A DNA stretch of 64,000 nucleotides from NCBI RefSeq assembly GCF_000023125.1, contig NC_013037.1, positions 1,116,001 through 1,180,000 of the forward strand, in the 5' to 3' direction. Under the pieces are notes generated by a model. That model saw nothing but the letters and a program-made list of their open reading frames with translations, had not been told where the DNA came from and ran no database searches. The position numbers and the translations under genes were made by a program. Source of the DNA: Dyadobacter fermentans DSM 18053. Lineage in GTDB: Bacteria > Bacteroidota > Bacteroidia > Cytophagales > Spirosomataceae. Positions 44,401 through 53,137 of this stretch are shown piece after piece. How positions within the stretch are numbered: position 1 is the first letter of the stretch; each line of letters starts with the position of its first letter.

Positions 44401-47400
44401 ATGCTGAACAGAATCATCAGGTTCTCCGTGGAGAACAAGCTGGTGATCGGGATCTTCATGGTGCTGTGGGTTGCCTTCGGCATTTATGAACTTACCCGGT
44501 TGCCCATTGATGCCGTTCCCGACATCACCAATAATCAGGTTCAAATTATTACAACCGCTCCGTCGCTCGGTACCGAAGACGTGGAGCGGCTCATCACATT
44601 TCCGATCGAACAGGCCACCGCCAATATCCCCGGCCTCAAAGAAAGCCGGAGCATGTCGCGGTTCGGGCTATCGCTCGTGTCGATCGTTTTCGATGACGAT
44701 TCGGACATTTACTGGGCACGGCAGCAGGTTACCGAGCGGCTTTCGCAGGTGGAAATGCCCGAAACGGCCGGCAAACCCGAACTCGCGCCCGTCACCACCG
44801 GCCTGGGCGAGATTTACCAGTATGTAGTGAAACCTAAAAAGGGTTTTGAAGATAAATACTCCCTCTCCGACTTGCGCACTACGCAGGACTGGCTCATTCG
44901 CAGGCAGTTGCTGGGCACGCCGGGCGTTGCGGACGTGTCTACGTTCGGAGGAGAGCTGAAACAATACGAAGTCGCCGTGGAGCCGTCGGGCCTGAAAGCG
45001 ATGGGGCTCACCATCACCGATGTACTCACGGCGCTCAGCCGCAATAACCAGAACACCGGCGGCGCTTACATTGAAAAGGGCCCGACGGTGCTGTACATCC
45101 GCAGCCTCGGACTGGCGGGGTCGATAGACGACATCAACCATATCGTGGTGGCCAACCGCGGCGGCGTGCCGGTGCTGGTGCAGCATGTGGCGCAGGTACG
45201 GTTCGCGCCCGCGATCCGTTACGGCGCGCTCACCATGGCCGGGTATGGCGAGGTGGCCGGAGGCATTGTGATGATGCTCAAAGGCGGTAATTCGTCGGAC
45301 GTGGTAGGCAATGTAAAAGCCAAAATCGCGGAAATCAGCAAAACGCTTCCCGAAGGACTTGAAATAGAGCCGTTCTTGGATCGTACCAAAATGGTGAACA
45401 ACGCCATCGGTACCGTGGAGCGCAACCTGCTCGAAGGGGCGGTGATCGTCGTGATCGTGCTGGTGCTTTTTTTGGGAAATCTGCGGGCTGGTTTGATCGT
45501 CGCTTCGGTCATACCGCTTTCCATGCTTTTCGCCGTGGCGATGATGAACCTTTTCGGCGTGAGCGGCAACCTCATGAGCCTCGGCGCGCTCGATTTCGGG
45601 CTGATCGTCGACGGCGCGGTCATCATCGTGGAGGCCATACTGCACCATTTACACGCTCCTGGCGGATATAGGGGCGCCACACGTCTCACTCAGCAGGAAA
45701 TGGACCGTGAAGTGTCGGGCTCCGCCAGCCGGATGATGAATGCCGCCGTATTTGGTCAGATCATCATCCTCATCGTATACCTACCCATTCTTTCGCTGTC
45801 GGGTATCGAAGGGAAAATGTTCAAGCCGATGGCACAAACGGTCGCTTTCGCGATTTTGGGTGCATTTGTATTGTCCCTGACCTACGTGCCGACGGTAAGC
45901 GCGCTATTGATCAGCAAGAAGATCAGCCACGCACCCAACTGGTCGGATCGACTGATGGCGCGGATCGAGCGGGCCTATGGCCGCGCACTGGCTTGGACGC
46001 TGCGCTTCAAAGTTGCGCTTGTCGCGGGCGCATTTGCATTGTTCGGCGTGGCGGTGCTGCTGTTCTCGAGAATGGGAGGAGAGTTTATCCCGCAGCTGGA
46101 AGAAGGCGATTTCGCCACGGAGACGCGCCTGCTCGTGGGCACGAACCTCACCACCACCATCAACGCCATTAACCGCATTTCCGACCGCCTGCAAAAGGAC
46201 TATTCCGAAGTGGAGAAGATCGTGTCGCGCATCGGCTCCGCCGAAATCCCCACCGATCCGATGCCGATCGAAGGCGGGGATATGATCATTGTTTTGAAAG
46301 ATAAGTCCGAATGGACGCATGCTAAAAGCTTTCCCGAACTCGCTACCAAAATGGCCGCAACTGCCCAGGAAGTGGTGCCTGGCGTAACCACAGGCTTTCA
46401 GTATCCGGTTCAAATGCGTTTCAACGAGCTCATGACCGGCGCCAAGCAGGATGTGGTTTGCAAGATATTCGGGGAAGACCTGGACAAGCTCGCCGCCTAT
46501 GCCAACCAGCTCGGGCACATTGCCCGCGGCGTAAGCGGCACCGCCGACTGGTATGTGGAAGAGCTAGCGGGAATGCCGCAGATCGTGATCGATTTCAACC
46601 GCGCCGAAATAGCCAAGTACGGGCTCAATGTCGATGATCTCAACAAAACCATCAACGCCGCATTTGCAGGCGCGGCCGCGGGGCAGGTCTACGAAGGCGA
46701 AAAGCGCTTCGACCTCGTGGTGCGCGTAGGTGCGGAAGGGCGCAAGCGCATAGCCGACGTGCAGAACCTGCTCGTATCCACGCCGGGCGGCGTACAAATC
46801 CCGCTCAGCCAGGTGGCGGCCGTGCGTGAGATCGAAGGGCCGAACCAGATCCAGCGTGAAAACACGCGCCGGCGCATTATCGTCGGGTTCAATGTCCGGG
46901 GGCGTGATGTCCAATCCATCGTCGAGGAATTACAACGTAAAGTCGATGCCGGTATTAAATTCGAAAGCGGATACGCCATTACCTACGGCGGCGCGTTCGA
47001 AAACCTTCAACAGGCCAAGGCACGCCTCGGAATTGCAGTGCCGGTGGCTTTGCTGCTGATTTTCATGATGTTGTACTTTACATTCTCCTCGGTGAAGGAC
47101 GGGGCGCTGATTTACACGGCCATTCCGCTATCGGCCATCGGCGGCGTATTTGCGCTGGCTTTGCGTGATATGCCGTTCAGCATTTCGGCGGGGGTGGGCT
47201 TCATCGCATTGTTTGGCGTGGCGGTGCTGAACGGCATCGTGCTCGTATCCGAATTCAACCGCATCCGCAAGGAAGGGACCATTACCGACATGTTGCAACT
47301 TGTGATGACCGGCACGCGCAACCGCCTGCGCCCCGTGCTGATGACCGCCGCCGTGGCGTCGCTCGGCTTCCTCCCGATGGCGATCAGCAACGGCGCCGGT

Positions 47401-48765
47401 GCCGAGGTGCAGCGCCCCCTCGCGACGGTGGTAATAGGCGGGCTGGTGACGGCTACTTTGCTCACATTGTTTGTATTACCGGCTTTGTATTTGTTGTTTA
47501 ATCCTAAAAACACCCTGCATGCAGGGCCGCGTGGTGCAACCACTGTAATCGTTGTACTCTTATTGGTAACGCAGGCTGCGCGCGCCCAGCAGCCACGACA
47601 GGTAACGCTCGACGAAGCCATACAAAAGGCATTAGCCCACAACCGAACGCTCCAAAGCGGCCGACTGGGCGAGCAGGCCGCCGACAAGCTCCGGCGCAGC
47701 GCATTTGACATACCCAAAACCGCGATCAGTGCCGACTACGGGAACTTCAACAGTCCGAACAACGACACCCGCATCGGCATTTCGCAGTCAATCGCATTCC
47801 CGACGGTGTATGCCAACCAGCGGAAAGCCCGGGAAGCCGATTACCTTGCGGCGCGCGCGCAAACCCGACTGGCCGAGCAGGAAGTACGAACGGGCGTGCG
47901 GCGGCTGTTCTTTGAATATGCGATATTGAAAGAGCGGGAAAAGCTGCTGACGCACGCCGACAGCATTTTTACCGGTTTTGAAAGCAAATCGAACCTCCGT
48001 TTCGAGCGAGGTGCTTCCAATGTGCTGGAAAAAACGGCTGCCAGTTCGCAAAAACAGCAGATCGCCAACCAGCTTAATCTCGTGCGGCATGACCTGGACA
48101 TTCTGGTGGAACGGTTCAATTTCTGGTTGCAGGATTCGCTGACGTATGTGCCTCAGAGGGTCAGCTCGCGCATGCCCGCGTACGCATTGCCCGATACCAC
48201 CGCAGTCATCGCCGATTTACCGCAGATCGAGCTGAACAGTCGGCTTACGCAATCGGCGTATTTCCGCTACCGTACCGAAAAAGGCAGAATGCTTCCTGAA
48301 CTATCGGCAGCTTATAATAATCAGAGCCTTCGCGGAACACAGCTGCTGGATGGCCGGGAGATCAATTTAACAGGCAAAGACAGGTTTGGCTATTTGGGTC
48401 TGGGGCTGAATTTTCCGTTGTTTTTCAAAGCCCAAACCGCGCAGATCGCTGCGGCGCGCCTCGATTGGCTTCGCGCCCGCAACGAAGCGGAGCTTGCAGA
48501 GTACCGGTTGCGTTCGGATTGGAAAACGGCAAGCGGGGAGGTCCGGAAGTTTACCGAAAATCTCCGCTACTACGAGCAACAGGGCCTTCCAAACGCCGAG
48601 ACGATCCTCGCAGCGGCCGACCGGCAATTCGCGGCCGGTGAGATCGACTACCTTCAATGGGTAATCCTCGCGAGGCAGGCCATTGCCATTAAAAGTGAAT
48701 ATGTGAATGCATTGGCCAGCTACAATGAGGCCGTGATCCAATTACTCCATTTAACTAACCACTGA
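44401..48765 (+). CDS. CusA/CzcA-type heavy-metal RND pump fused to a TolC-type outer-membrane factor
   Basis: This 1454-residue protein combines two parts. Residues 1 to about 1035 form an HME-type RND pump (start MLNRIIRFSVENKLVIGI, a GLIVDGAVIIVEA motif in TM4, GEFIPQLEEGDFA in the porter domain, and the last helix LLTLFVLPALYLLF). Residues about 1063 to 1454 form a TolC-type duct protein (QVTLDEAIQKALAHNRTL, then long helices). Between them lies a signal-like hydrophobic stretch ending ARA-QQP near 1062. It would export metal ions such as copper, zinc or cobalt across the envelope, powered by protons. The fusion is known in Bacteroidota annotations. It is followed by the adaptor gene 8 bp on. 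Confidence 0.9.
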   Translation: MLNRIIRFSVENKLVIGIFMVLWVAFGIYELTRLPIDAVPDITNNQVQIITTAPSLGTEDVERLITFPIEQATANIPGLKESRSMSRFGLSLVSIVFDDDSDIYWARQQVTERLSQVEMPETAGKPELAPVTTGLGEIYQYVVKPKKGFEDKYSLSDLRTTQDWLIRRQLLGTPGVADVSTFGGELKQYEVAVEPSGLKAMGLTITDVLTALSRNNQNTGGAYIEKGPTVLYIRSLGLAGSIDDINHIVVANRGGVPVLVQHVAQVRFAPAIRYGALTMAGYGEVAGGIVMMLKGGNSSDVVGNVKAKIAEISKTLPEGLEIEPFLDRTKMVNNAIGTVERNLLEGAVIVVIVLVLFLGNLRAGLIVASVIPLSMLFAVAMMNLFGVSGNLMSLGALDFGLIVDGAVIIVEAILHHLHAPGGYRGATRLTQQEMDREVSGSASRMMNAAVFGQIIILIVYLPILSLSGIEGKMFKPMAQTVAFAILGAFVLSLTYVPTVSALLISKKISHAPNWSDRLMARIERAYGRALAWTLRFKVALVAGAFALFGVAVLLFSRMGGEFIPQLEEGDFATETRLLVGTNLTTTINAINRISDRLQKDYSEVEKIVSRIGSAEIPTDPMPIEGGDMIIVLKDKSEWTHAKSFPELATKMAATAQEVVPGVTTGFQYPVQMRFNELMTGAKQDVVCKIFGEDLDKLAAYANQLGHIARGVSGTADWYVEELAGMPQIVIDFNRAEIAKYGLNVDDLNKTINAAFAGAAAGQVYEGEKRFDLVVRVGAEGRKRIADVQNLLVSTPGGVQIPLSQVAAVREIEGPNQIQRENTRRRIIVGFNVRGRDVQSIVEELQRKVDAGIKFESGYAITYGGAFENLQQAKARLGIAVPVALLLIFMMLYFTFSSVKDGALIYTAIPLSAIGGVFALALRDMPFSISAGVGFIALFGVAVLNGIVLVSEFNRIRKEGTITDMLQLVMTGTRNRLRPVLMTAAVASLGFLPMAISNGAGAEVQRPLATVVIGGLVTATLLTLFVLPALYLLFNPKNTLHAGPRGATTVIVVLLLVTQAARAQQPRQVTLDEAIQKALAHNRTLQSGRLGEQAADKLRRSAFDIPKTAISADYGNFNSPNNDTRIGISQSIAFPTVYANQRKAREADYLAARAQTRLAEQEVRTGVRRLFFEYAILKEREKLLTHADSIFTGFESKSNLRFERGASNVLEKTAASSQKQQIANQLNLVRHDLDILVERFNFWLQDSLTYVPQRVSSRMPAYALPDTTAVIADLPQIELNSRLTQSAYFRYRTEKGRMLPELSAAYNNQSLRGTQLLDGREINLTGKDRFGYLGLGLNFPLFFKAQTAQIAAARLDWLRARNEAELAEYRLRSDWKTASGEVRKFTENLRYYEQQGLPNAETILAAADRQFAAGEIDYLQWVILARQAIAIKSEYVNALASYNEAVIQLLHLTNH

Positions 48766-48773
48766 GCACAATC

Positions 48774-49919
48774 ATGAAACCATACATTGTTCTATGCGCC
48801 GCACTTTGGACCTGCCTCTCGTGCAGCACCGGCGGCCAGCAGGCACCCGACGCCGAAGCGGCCAGTACACCCGATTCGGTCATGCGCCGCGTTTCATTCG
48901 ATCCGGCACAAATCCGCAACGTCGGCATTGAAGTGGGAACGCCCGTTTTAAAAAATATCCCGGGTGTAGTTACGCTTCAAGGCAAAATCGACGTGCCGCC
49001 GCAAAGCACGATCAGCCTGAGCTTTCCGCTGGGCGGGTATCTCAAATCCACGACCATGCTGCCGGGAATGCGCGTCAGAAAAGGACAGGTGCTGGCAGAA
49101 CTGGAAGATATGCAGTTTATCCAACTCCAACAGGATTACCTCACAGCGCGTGAAAAGTTGGAACTGGCCCAAAGCGAATTTGCCCGGCAAGAGGACCTGA
49201 ATGTGGGCAAAGCGAGCAGCGACAAGGTTTTGCAGCAGGCTAAGGCCGAAATGGAAACGCAGCGGATTCTCATGAACGCCCTGGCGCGCAAGCTGGAAGT
49301 GATCGGCATCGCACCCGCCAAACTGAGCGCGGACCATATTTCGAAAACAGTCCCGATTCTTTCGCCGATCGACGGTTTCGTATCGAGGGTGAACGTGAAT
49401 GTAGGCAAATACACCGCGCCCACGGACATGCTGTTCGAGCTCGTCGACCCGAAAGATATTCATCTTGCATTGCATGTATTCGAAAAGGATTTGCATACAT
49501 TATCTGTCGGCCAGCGCGTGACGGCCTACACCAATGGTGACCCCTCCCGGAAATTCACAGCCAAAATCATCCTCATTGGAAAAAGCCTCACCGACGACCG
49601 TTTGGCGGAAGTACATTGCCATTTTGATCGGTACAGCCCGTCGCTTGTGCCCGGGATGTTTATGAACGGCGAAGTATCCGTGTCCGGCAGCAAAGCCATG
49701 TCGGTGCCCGAAGATGCCGTGGTTCGCTGGGAAAACAAATCGTTCGTTTTCGTGGAGCGGGAATCGGGTGAGTTCGAAATGGTGGAAATCGTGCCGGGCG
49801 GGATAATGGATGGTTTTCAGCAGATCAGCGCGGCAGGCATCGACGCAGCGTCGAGAGTGGTCATTCGCAATGCTTATTCCCTTTTAATAAAGGCAAAGAA
49901 TGCCGGTGATGAAGGTTGA
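48774..49919 (+). CDS. CusB/CzcB-type periplasmic adaptor lipoprotein
   Basis: The 381-residue protein has a signal with lipobox CLSC and the adaptor plan: barrel and lipoyl segments (PPQSTISLSFPLGGYLKSTT, MLPGMRVRKGQVLAELEDM), a helical hairpin (YLTAREKLELAQSEFARQE, KAEMETQRILMNALARKLE), a second lipoyl half (PILSPIDGFVSRVNVNVGKY) and a terminal beta-barrel. It links the fused RND pump to its duct module for heavy-metal export. It lacks a His-rich N-terminal extension. The order pump then adaptor on the plus strand is typical for this operon type; it ends before a hairpin terminator at 50022. Confidence 0.85.
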   Translation: MKPYIVLCAALWTCLSCSTGGQQAPDAEAASTPDSVMRRVSFDPAQIRNVGIEVGTPVLKNIPGVVTLQGKIDVPPQSTISLSFPLGGYLKSTTMLPGMRVRKGQVLAELEDMQFIQLQQDYLTAREKLELAQSEFARQEDLNVGKASSDKVLQQAKAEMETQRILMNALARKLEVIGIAPAKLSADHISKTVPILSPIDGFVSRVNVNVGKYTAPTDMLFELVDPKDIHLALHVFEKDLHTLSVGQRVTAYTNGDPSRKFTAKIILIGKSLTDDRLAEVHCHFDRYSPSLVPGMFMNGEVSVSGSKAMSVPEDAVVRWENKSFVFVERESGEFEMVEIVPGGIMDGFQQISAAGIDAASRVVIRNAYSLLIKAKNAGDEG

Positions 49920-50021
49920 GCGTCCGTTAGATAAGAATTTGTAGGACAATAGCTTACGCCGGCATTATATTTTAACGTGCAAAACATTGTACATGTCTTG
50001 TACACGTTGAGTAAAGCGAAT

Positions 50022-50049
50022 ACACCTCCTGGGGCTTCCCGGGAGGTGT
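50022..50049 (+). terminator. Terminator of the metal-efflux operon
   Basis: ACACCTCC (50022-50029) pairs with GGAGGTGT (50042-50049), and a TTTTG run follows on the plus strand. It lies between the adaptor gene and the convergent sulfatase. Confidence 0.6.
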
Positions 50050-50054
50050 TTTGT

Positions 50055-51608
50055 TTACAGGCCTGGCAGTTCGTTCGGTAGTGGAACAGGTTTGCCCGTT
50101 TTTTTGGAAACCGGCCATTGTGCGCCCCAGGTTTTCAGCTGTCTGGAAAGCAGATTGGCCAATTCTTTCACCTTCAATGGATTGGACGCAGCCACGTCAT
50201 GTTCTTCGCCAATGTCCGTACGCAGGTTGTACAATTCCAGTTTCGCCTGCCGGTAATCGTAAATCAGCTTCCAGTCGCCCTGGCGGAATGCGCTGGCGTA
50301 ATGGATATTCGGTCCTTCGGCGGCTATCCAGCGGTTAGGGTGGTGCCATACCAGTCCGCGGCGTTCGTCTTTGAATGCGGGGTTTTTCAGGATGGGCAGG
50401 AATGACTTGCCGTCCACTTGCTGAACGGTGCGGGCATTCTTCACGCCAGCTATGTCGAGAATGGTTGGAAAAAAGTCTTCAATAATCACGTATTGCTCCG
50501 TTACCGAGCCGGCTTTGGTTACGCCGGGCCACCGCACGAGCATCGGCTCGCGGATGCCGCCTTCGTACACGGAGCCTTTTCCGGCTTTCAAGGGCAGATT
50601 ATGCGTCCACGCCTTGCCGCCGCGTGCGGGTGAAGTGCTCAGGCCGCCATTGTCGGACATGAAAAGTACCACTGTATTATCGGCTATCTTCTGCTCATCG
50701 AGGTATCGGAGCACATCGCCGAGGCTTTTGTCCATTCCTTCCACCAATGCCGCGTATTTGGCTTCGGTGCTGTCCAGGCCGGCTTCGAGGTAGCGGTTCA
50801 GGAAGCGTGGATCGGCCGTGAGCGGAATGTGGACGGCGTAATGCGAGAGGTAGAGAAAAAACGGCTTTTTCTCTGCTACCGGCTTAGCGATCGCCTTCAA
50901 TGCTTCGGTCGTGATGGCGTCGCTCAGGAATGTGTCCGTGCCGTGGTAGGCTTCCAGGCCGGGCACGGCATTGCGGTTAGGCTTGCCGTTCACGGGGCTG
51001 TCGTAGTTGGCCTTTCCCGAATAGCTGGCCGGATGTCCAATGGAACTACCCGCGATGTTTATCTCAAATCCAAGATTCACAGGGTCCGAACCCGGCGTGC
51101 CGGCAGACCCAAAATGCGCCTTGCCGCTGTGAACGGTGTAGTAGCCGTTTTGCCGCAGTACCTCGGGCAATGCTGTGCCGTGAAAAGTATGCGGAACACC
51201 GGCAACGGGACTGAAACCATTGATGTTCCAGTCGACGGCTTCGAGCGCTTTGTCGGCATAATCGGTGTTTTTGTCCTTATCCGGCGACGTCCAGTGCGTC
51301 ACGCGGTGGTGGGCCGCATTCACGCCGGTGATCAGGCTCACGCGGGTGGGCGTACACACGGGCATGGCGTAGGCATTGGTAAACTTCATGCCTTCGCGCG
51401 CAAGCCGTTCCATGTTCGGCGTACGGTAGCGGCGGTTGAAATCGGTCGGCTTATTCCAGAATGGCACCGAGGTATCCTGCCAGCCCATATCGTCGACGAG
51501 GAAAACAATGATATTCGGTTTGGATTGCGCGAGCGCGTGGCGCGTGCCGAAGGACACGATCAGCATGACGGCAAAGCAGAGCCATCGGGCTATGGAGATG
51601 TTCATCAT
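50055..51608 (-). CDS. Sulfatase (type I, formylglycine-dependent)
   Basis: From ATG 51608 the protein has 517 residues with a signal peptide (HALA-QSK). The catalytic core is clear: metal-binding DD (39-40, LVDDMGW), the formylglycine motif C85-T-P-T-R (converted from cysteine by a maturase), a DNGG metal segment and later histidines. The length and C-terminal beta domain fit arylsulfatase-type enzymes acting on sulfated glycans or aryl sulfates. It is a lone gene here, without a SusC/D pair, so its polymer target cannot be told. A cysteine-type site in Bacteroidota needs an anSME or FGE maturase, which lies elsewhere. ATG 51605 is an alternative start. Confidence 0.9.
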   Translation of the reverse strand: MMNISIARWLCFAVMLIVSFGTRHALAQSKPNIIVFLVDDMGWQDTSVPFWNKPTDFNRRYRTPNMERLAREGMKFTNAYAMPVCTPTRVSLITGVNAAHHRVTHWTSPDKDKNTDYADKALEAVDWNINGFSPVAGVPHTFHGTALPEVLRQNGYYTVHSGKAHFGSAGTPGSDPVNLGFEINIAGSSIGHPASYSGKANYDSPVNGKPNRNAVPGLEAYHGTDTFLSDAITTEALKAIAKPVAEKKPFFLYLSHYAVHIPLTADPRFLNRYLEAGLDSTEAKYAALVEGMDKSLGDVLRYLDEQKIADNTVVLFMSDNGGLSTSPARGGKAWTHNLPLKAGKGSVYEGGIREPMLVRWPGVTKAGSVTEQYVIIEDFFPTILDIAGVKNARTVQQVDGKSFLPILKNPAFKDERRGLVWHHPNRWIAAEGPNIHYASAFRQGDWKLIYDYRQAKLELYNLRTDIGEEHDVAASNPLKVKELANLLSRQLKTWGAQWPVSKKTGKPVPLPNELPGL

Positions 51609-51829
51609 TAGCGGGTTTGGGAAAAGTGAGTGCGGCAAGATGGGGAAATTTGTTCTACAAAAGAAGTTTATCAGCCTTGAAACGAACTTTTGTAACCCAT
51701 TCTTTGTGAAACAATAATTTTTAATTTACTTTGTCTATAAAATAAGTAGACTAATAATTCAAACGTAGCCTAGTACTGCTGGAATGATATTTGCAATGTA
51801 ACCGCATCAACTCCTATTAACTGAACCTT

Positions 51830-52219
51830 ATGGTATTAGAAAAAATATTTCATCTGAGCGTCGGCCGGGAGGCCAAGATCGTCGTAAAAGGGCAGGTGGC
51901 CCGCAGCCGCAGCGAAATCGTGATCGATTACGAATTTCTGATCCGCGAAAAACACGACATTGATTTCCGCGAGCCAATCGGCCCGAACCATCCGCAATAC
52001 TGGAAACTCAAAAAATCCACGCCCGAGCGTTCGCAGCTGCTCCAACTCGAATACAGCGGCATCTCGCGCAAGCAACTCAAAGAAGTAACGCGCGAATTCA
52101 AACGCCTCGCCGGTGCGGGCTACACCTTCCGTTACCAAAACGAAATTGAAGAACGCACGAAATATCTGAAAGGTATTCGGGTGAGTGCTATGAACCGGAG
52201 GTTGCTCTCCGTGGCGTAG
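51830..52219 (+). CDS. Conserved small protein, function unknown
   Basis: The 129-residue protein is soluble, rich in Arg and Glu, and has no signal or membrane segment. Recognisable parts are SVGREAKIVVKGQVARSRS, IREKHDIDFREPIGPNHPQY and ERTKYLKGIRVSAMNRR. I recognise no named family; small proteins of this appearance occur in Cytophagales. It stands alone, followed by a strong terminator, between a sulfatase and a TetR regulator. Confidence 0.6.
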   Translation: MVLEKIFHLSVGREAKIVVKGQVARSRSEIVIDYEFLIREKHDIDFREPIGPNHPQYWKLKKSTPERSQLLQLEYSGISRKQLKEVTREFKRLAGAGYTFRYQNEIEERTKYLKGIRVSAMNRRLLSVA

Positions 52220-52242
52220 CGCTTCGGCTCTTCTGATCCGGC

Positions 52243-52280
52243 TAAAACGCCGCACTGCCGACAGGGCTGTGCGGCGTTTT
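52243..52280 (+). terminator. Rho-independent terminator
   Basis: AAAACGCCGCAC (52243-52254) pairs with GTGCGGCGTTTT (52269-52280), a 12-bp stem ending in a T run, 24 bp past the preceding stop. Confidence 0.8.
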
Positions 52281-52432
52281 ATTTGGATAATACGTATTGA
52301 AAGAAATAAAGTATTAAATGGTTTAAAAGTATTTAAAGTGCCTCCGGAGACGCTGAATTGTTTATTTTTACCTCCGCTCATCGGTAGATTTTCGCCATTC
52401 CTCCTTTATTTTGGTAAACATCTTGCATTTAC

Positions 52433-52445
52433 TAAACAGTGTTTA
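52433..52445 (+). promoter_or_regulatory. Palindromic TetR operator before the tetR gene
   Basis: TAAACA-G-TGTTTA is a 13-bp palindrome with 6-bp arms and one central base. An extra half-site, TAAACAT, lies at about 52415. The identical site recurs before the pump operon at 53105-53117, so the repressor probably binds both. Confidence 0.65.
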
Positions 52446-52472
52446 CTATATTCACATCGTAATTACAAAAGC

Positions 52473-53087
52473 ATGGCGATTAAGGAAAGAAAAGAGCGGG
52501 AGAAGCAGGAAATGAGGAATCTGATTATCGAATCGGCGACCAGGATGTTTTTAAAGCAAGGTTACGACAAGACGTCCATTCGTAACATTGCCGAGGATAT
52601 CGAGTACAGTCCTGCTACGATCTATCTGTATTTCAAGGATAAGGATGAAATTTTTTATGTAATCCACGAGAATGCGTTCGATATCCTGGATAAGCATTTG
52701 CGGCAGCACGATGTGATTGCCGACCCGTTTGAAAGGCTCGCGGCGCTGGGCAAAACGTACATTGAATTTGGGCTTTCCAACCCCGACTATTACGATCTGA
52801 TGTTCATCATGCGCGCGCCGATGGAGCAGATCAAAAACGAGGAAAAGTGGAAAGCCGGCGAGTGCGCGTTCGGATATCTGATCACAACGCTGGCAGCTTG
52901 TCTGGAACAGGGCAAGATCCGCCAGGCCGATTTACACGTGACGGCAATCCAGGTGTGGTCGTATGTGCACGGGCTAGTATCGCTCTATGTTCGCGAGCGC
53001 ATGTGCATTTTGATGCTGCCCGACGACGCCACGCGGCAGATGTTGTACCATTCGTTCGATCTTTTTTTAGCTAATATCAAAACCTAA
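52473..53087 (+). CDS. TetR-family transcriptional repressor
   Basis: From ATG 52473 the protein has 204 residues. The N-terminal DNA-binding domain reads IIESATRMFLKQGYDKTSIR then NIAEDIEYSPATIYLYFKDK, a standard TetR helix-turn-helix (about 16-60), and the rest is a helical ligand and dimerisation domain, with a TetR_C_33-like look (FGLSNPDYYDLMFIM). Such proteins repress efflux genes until a ligand binds. Two identical 13-bp palindromes flank this gene, one before it and one before the downstream RND operon. The longer in-frame extension to 52269 would include the operator and is unlikely. Confidence 0.9.
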   Translation: MAIKERKEREKQEMRNLIIESATRMFLKQGYDKTSIRNIAEDIEYSPATIYLYFKDKDEIFYVIHENAFDILDKHLRQHDVIADPFERLAALGKTYIEFGLSNPDYYDLMFIMRAPMEQIKNEEKWKAGECAFGYLITTLAACLEQGKIRQADLHVTAIQVWSYVHGLVSLYVRERMCILMLPDDATRQMLYHSFDLFLANIKT

Positions 53088-53104
53088 AAAATTTTGCCGT
53101 CAAC

Positions 53105-53117
53105 TAAACACTGTTTA
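53105..53117 (+). promoter_or_regulatory. Palindromic TetR operator before the RND operon
   Basis: TAAACA-C-TGTTTA is the reverse complement of the site at 52433-52445, so the two are the same operator. It lies 20 bp upstream of the duct gene ATG, with another TAAACAT half-site at about 53123. Confidence 0.65.
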
Positions 53118-53137
53118 TAAAGTAAACATTACTTATT

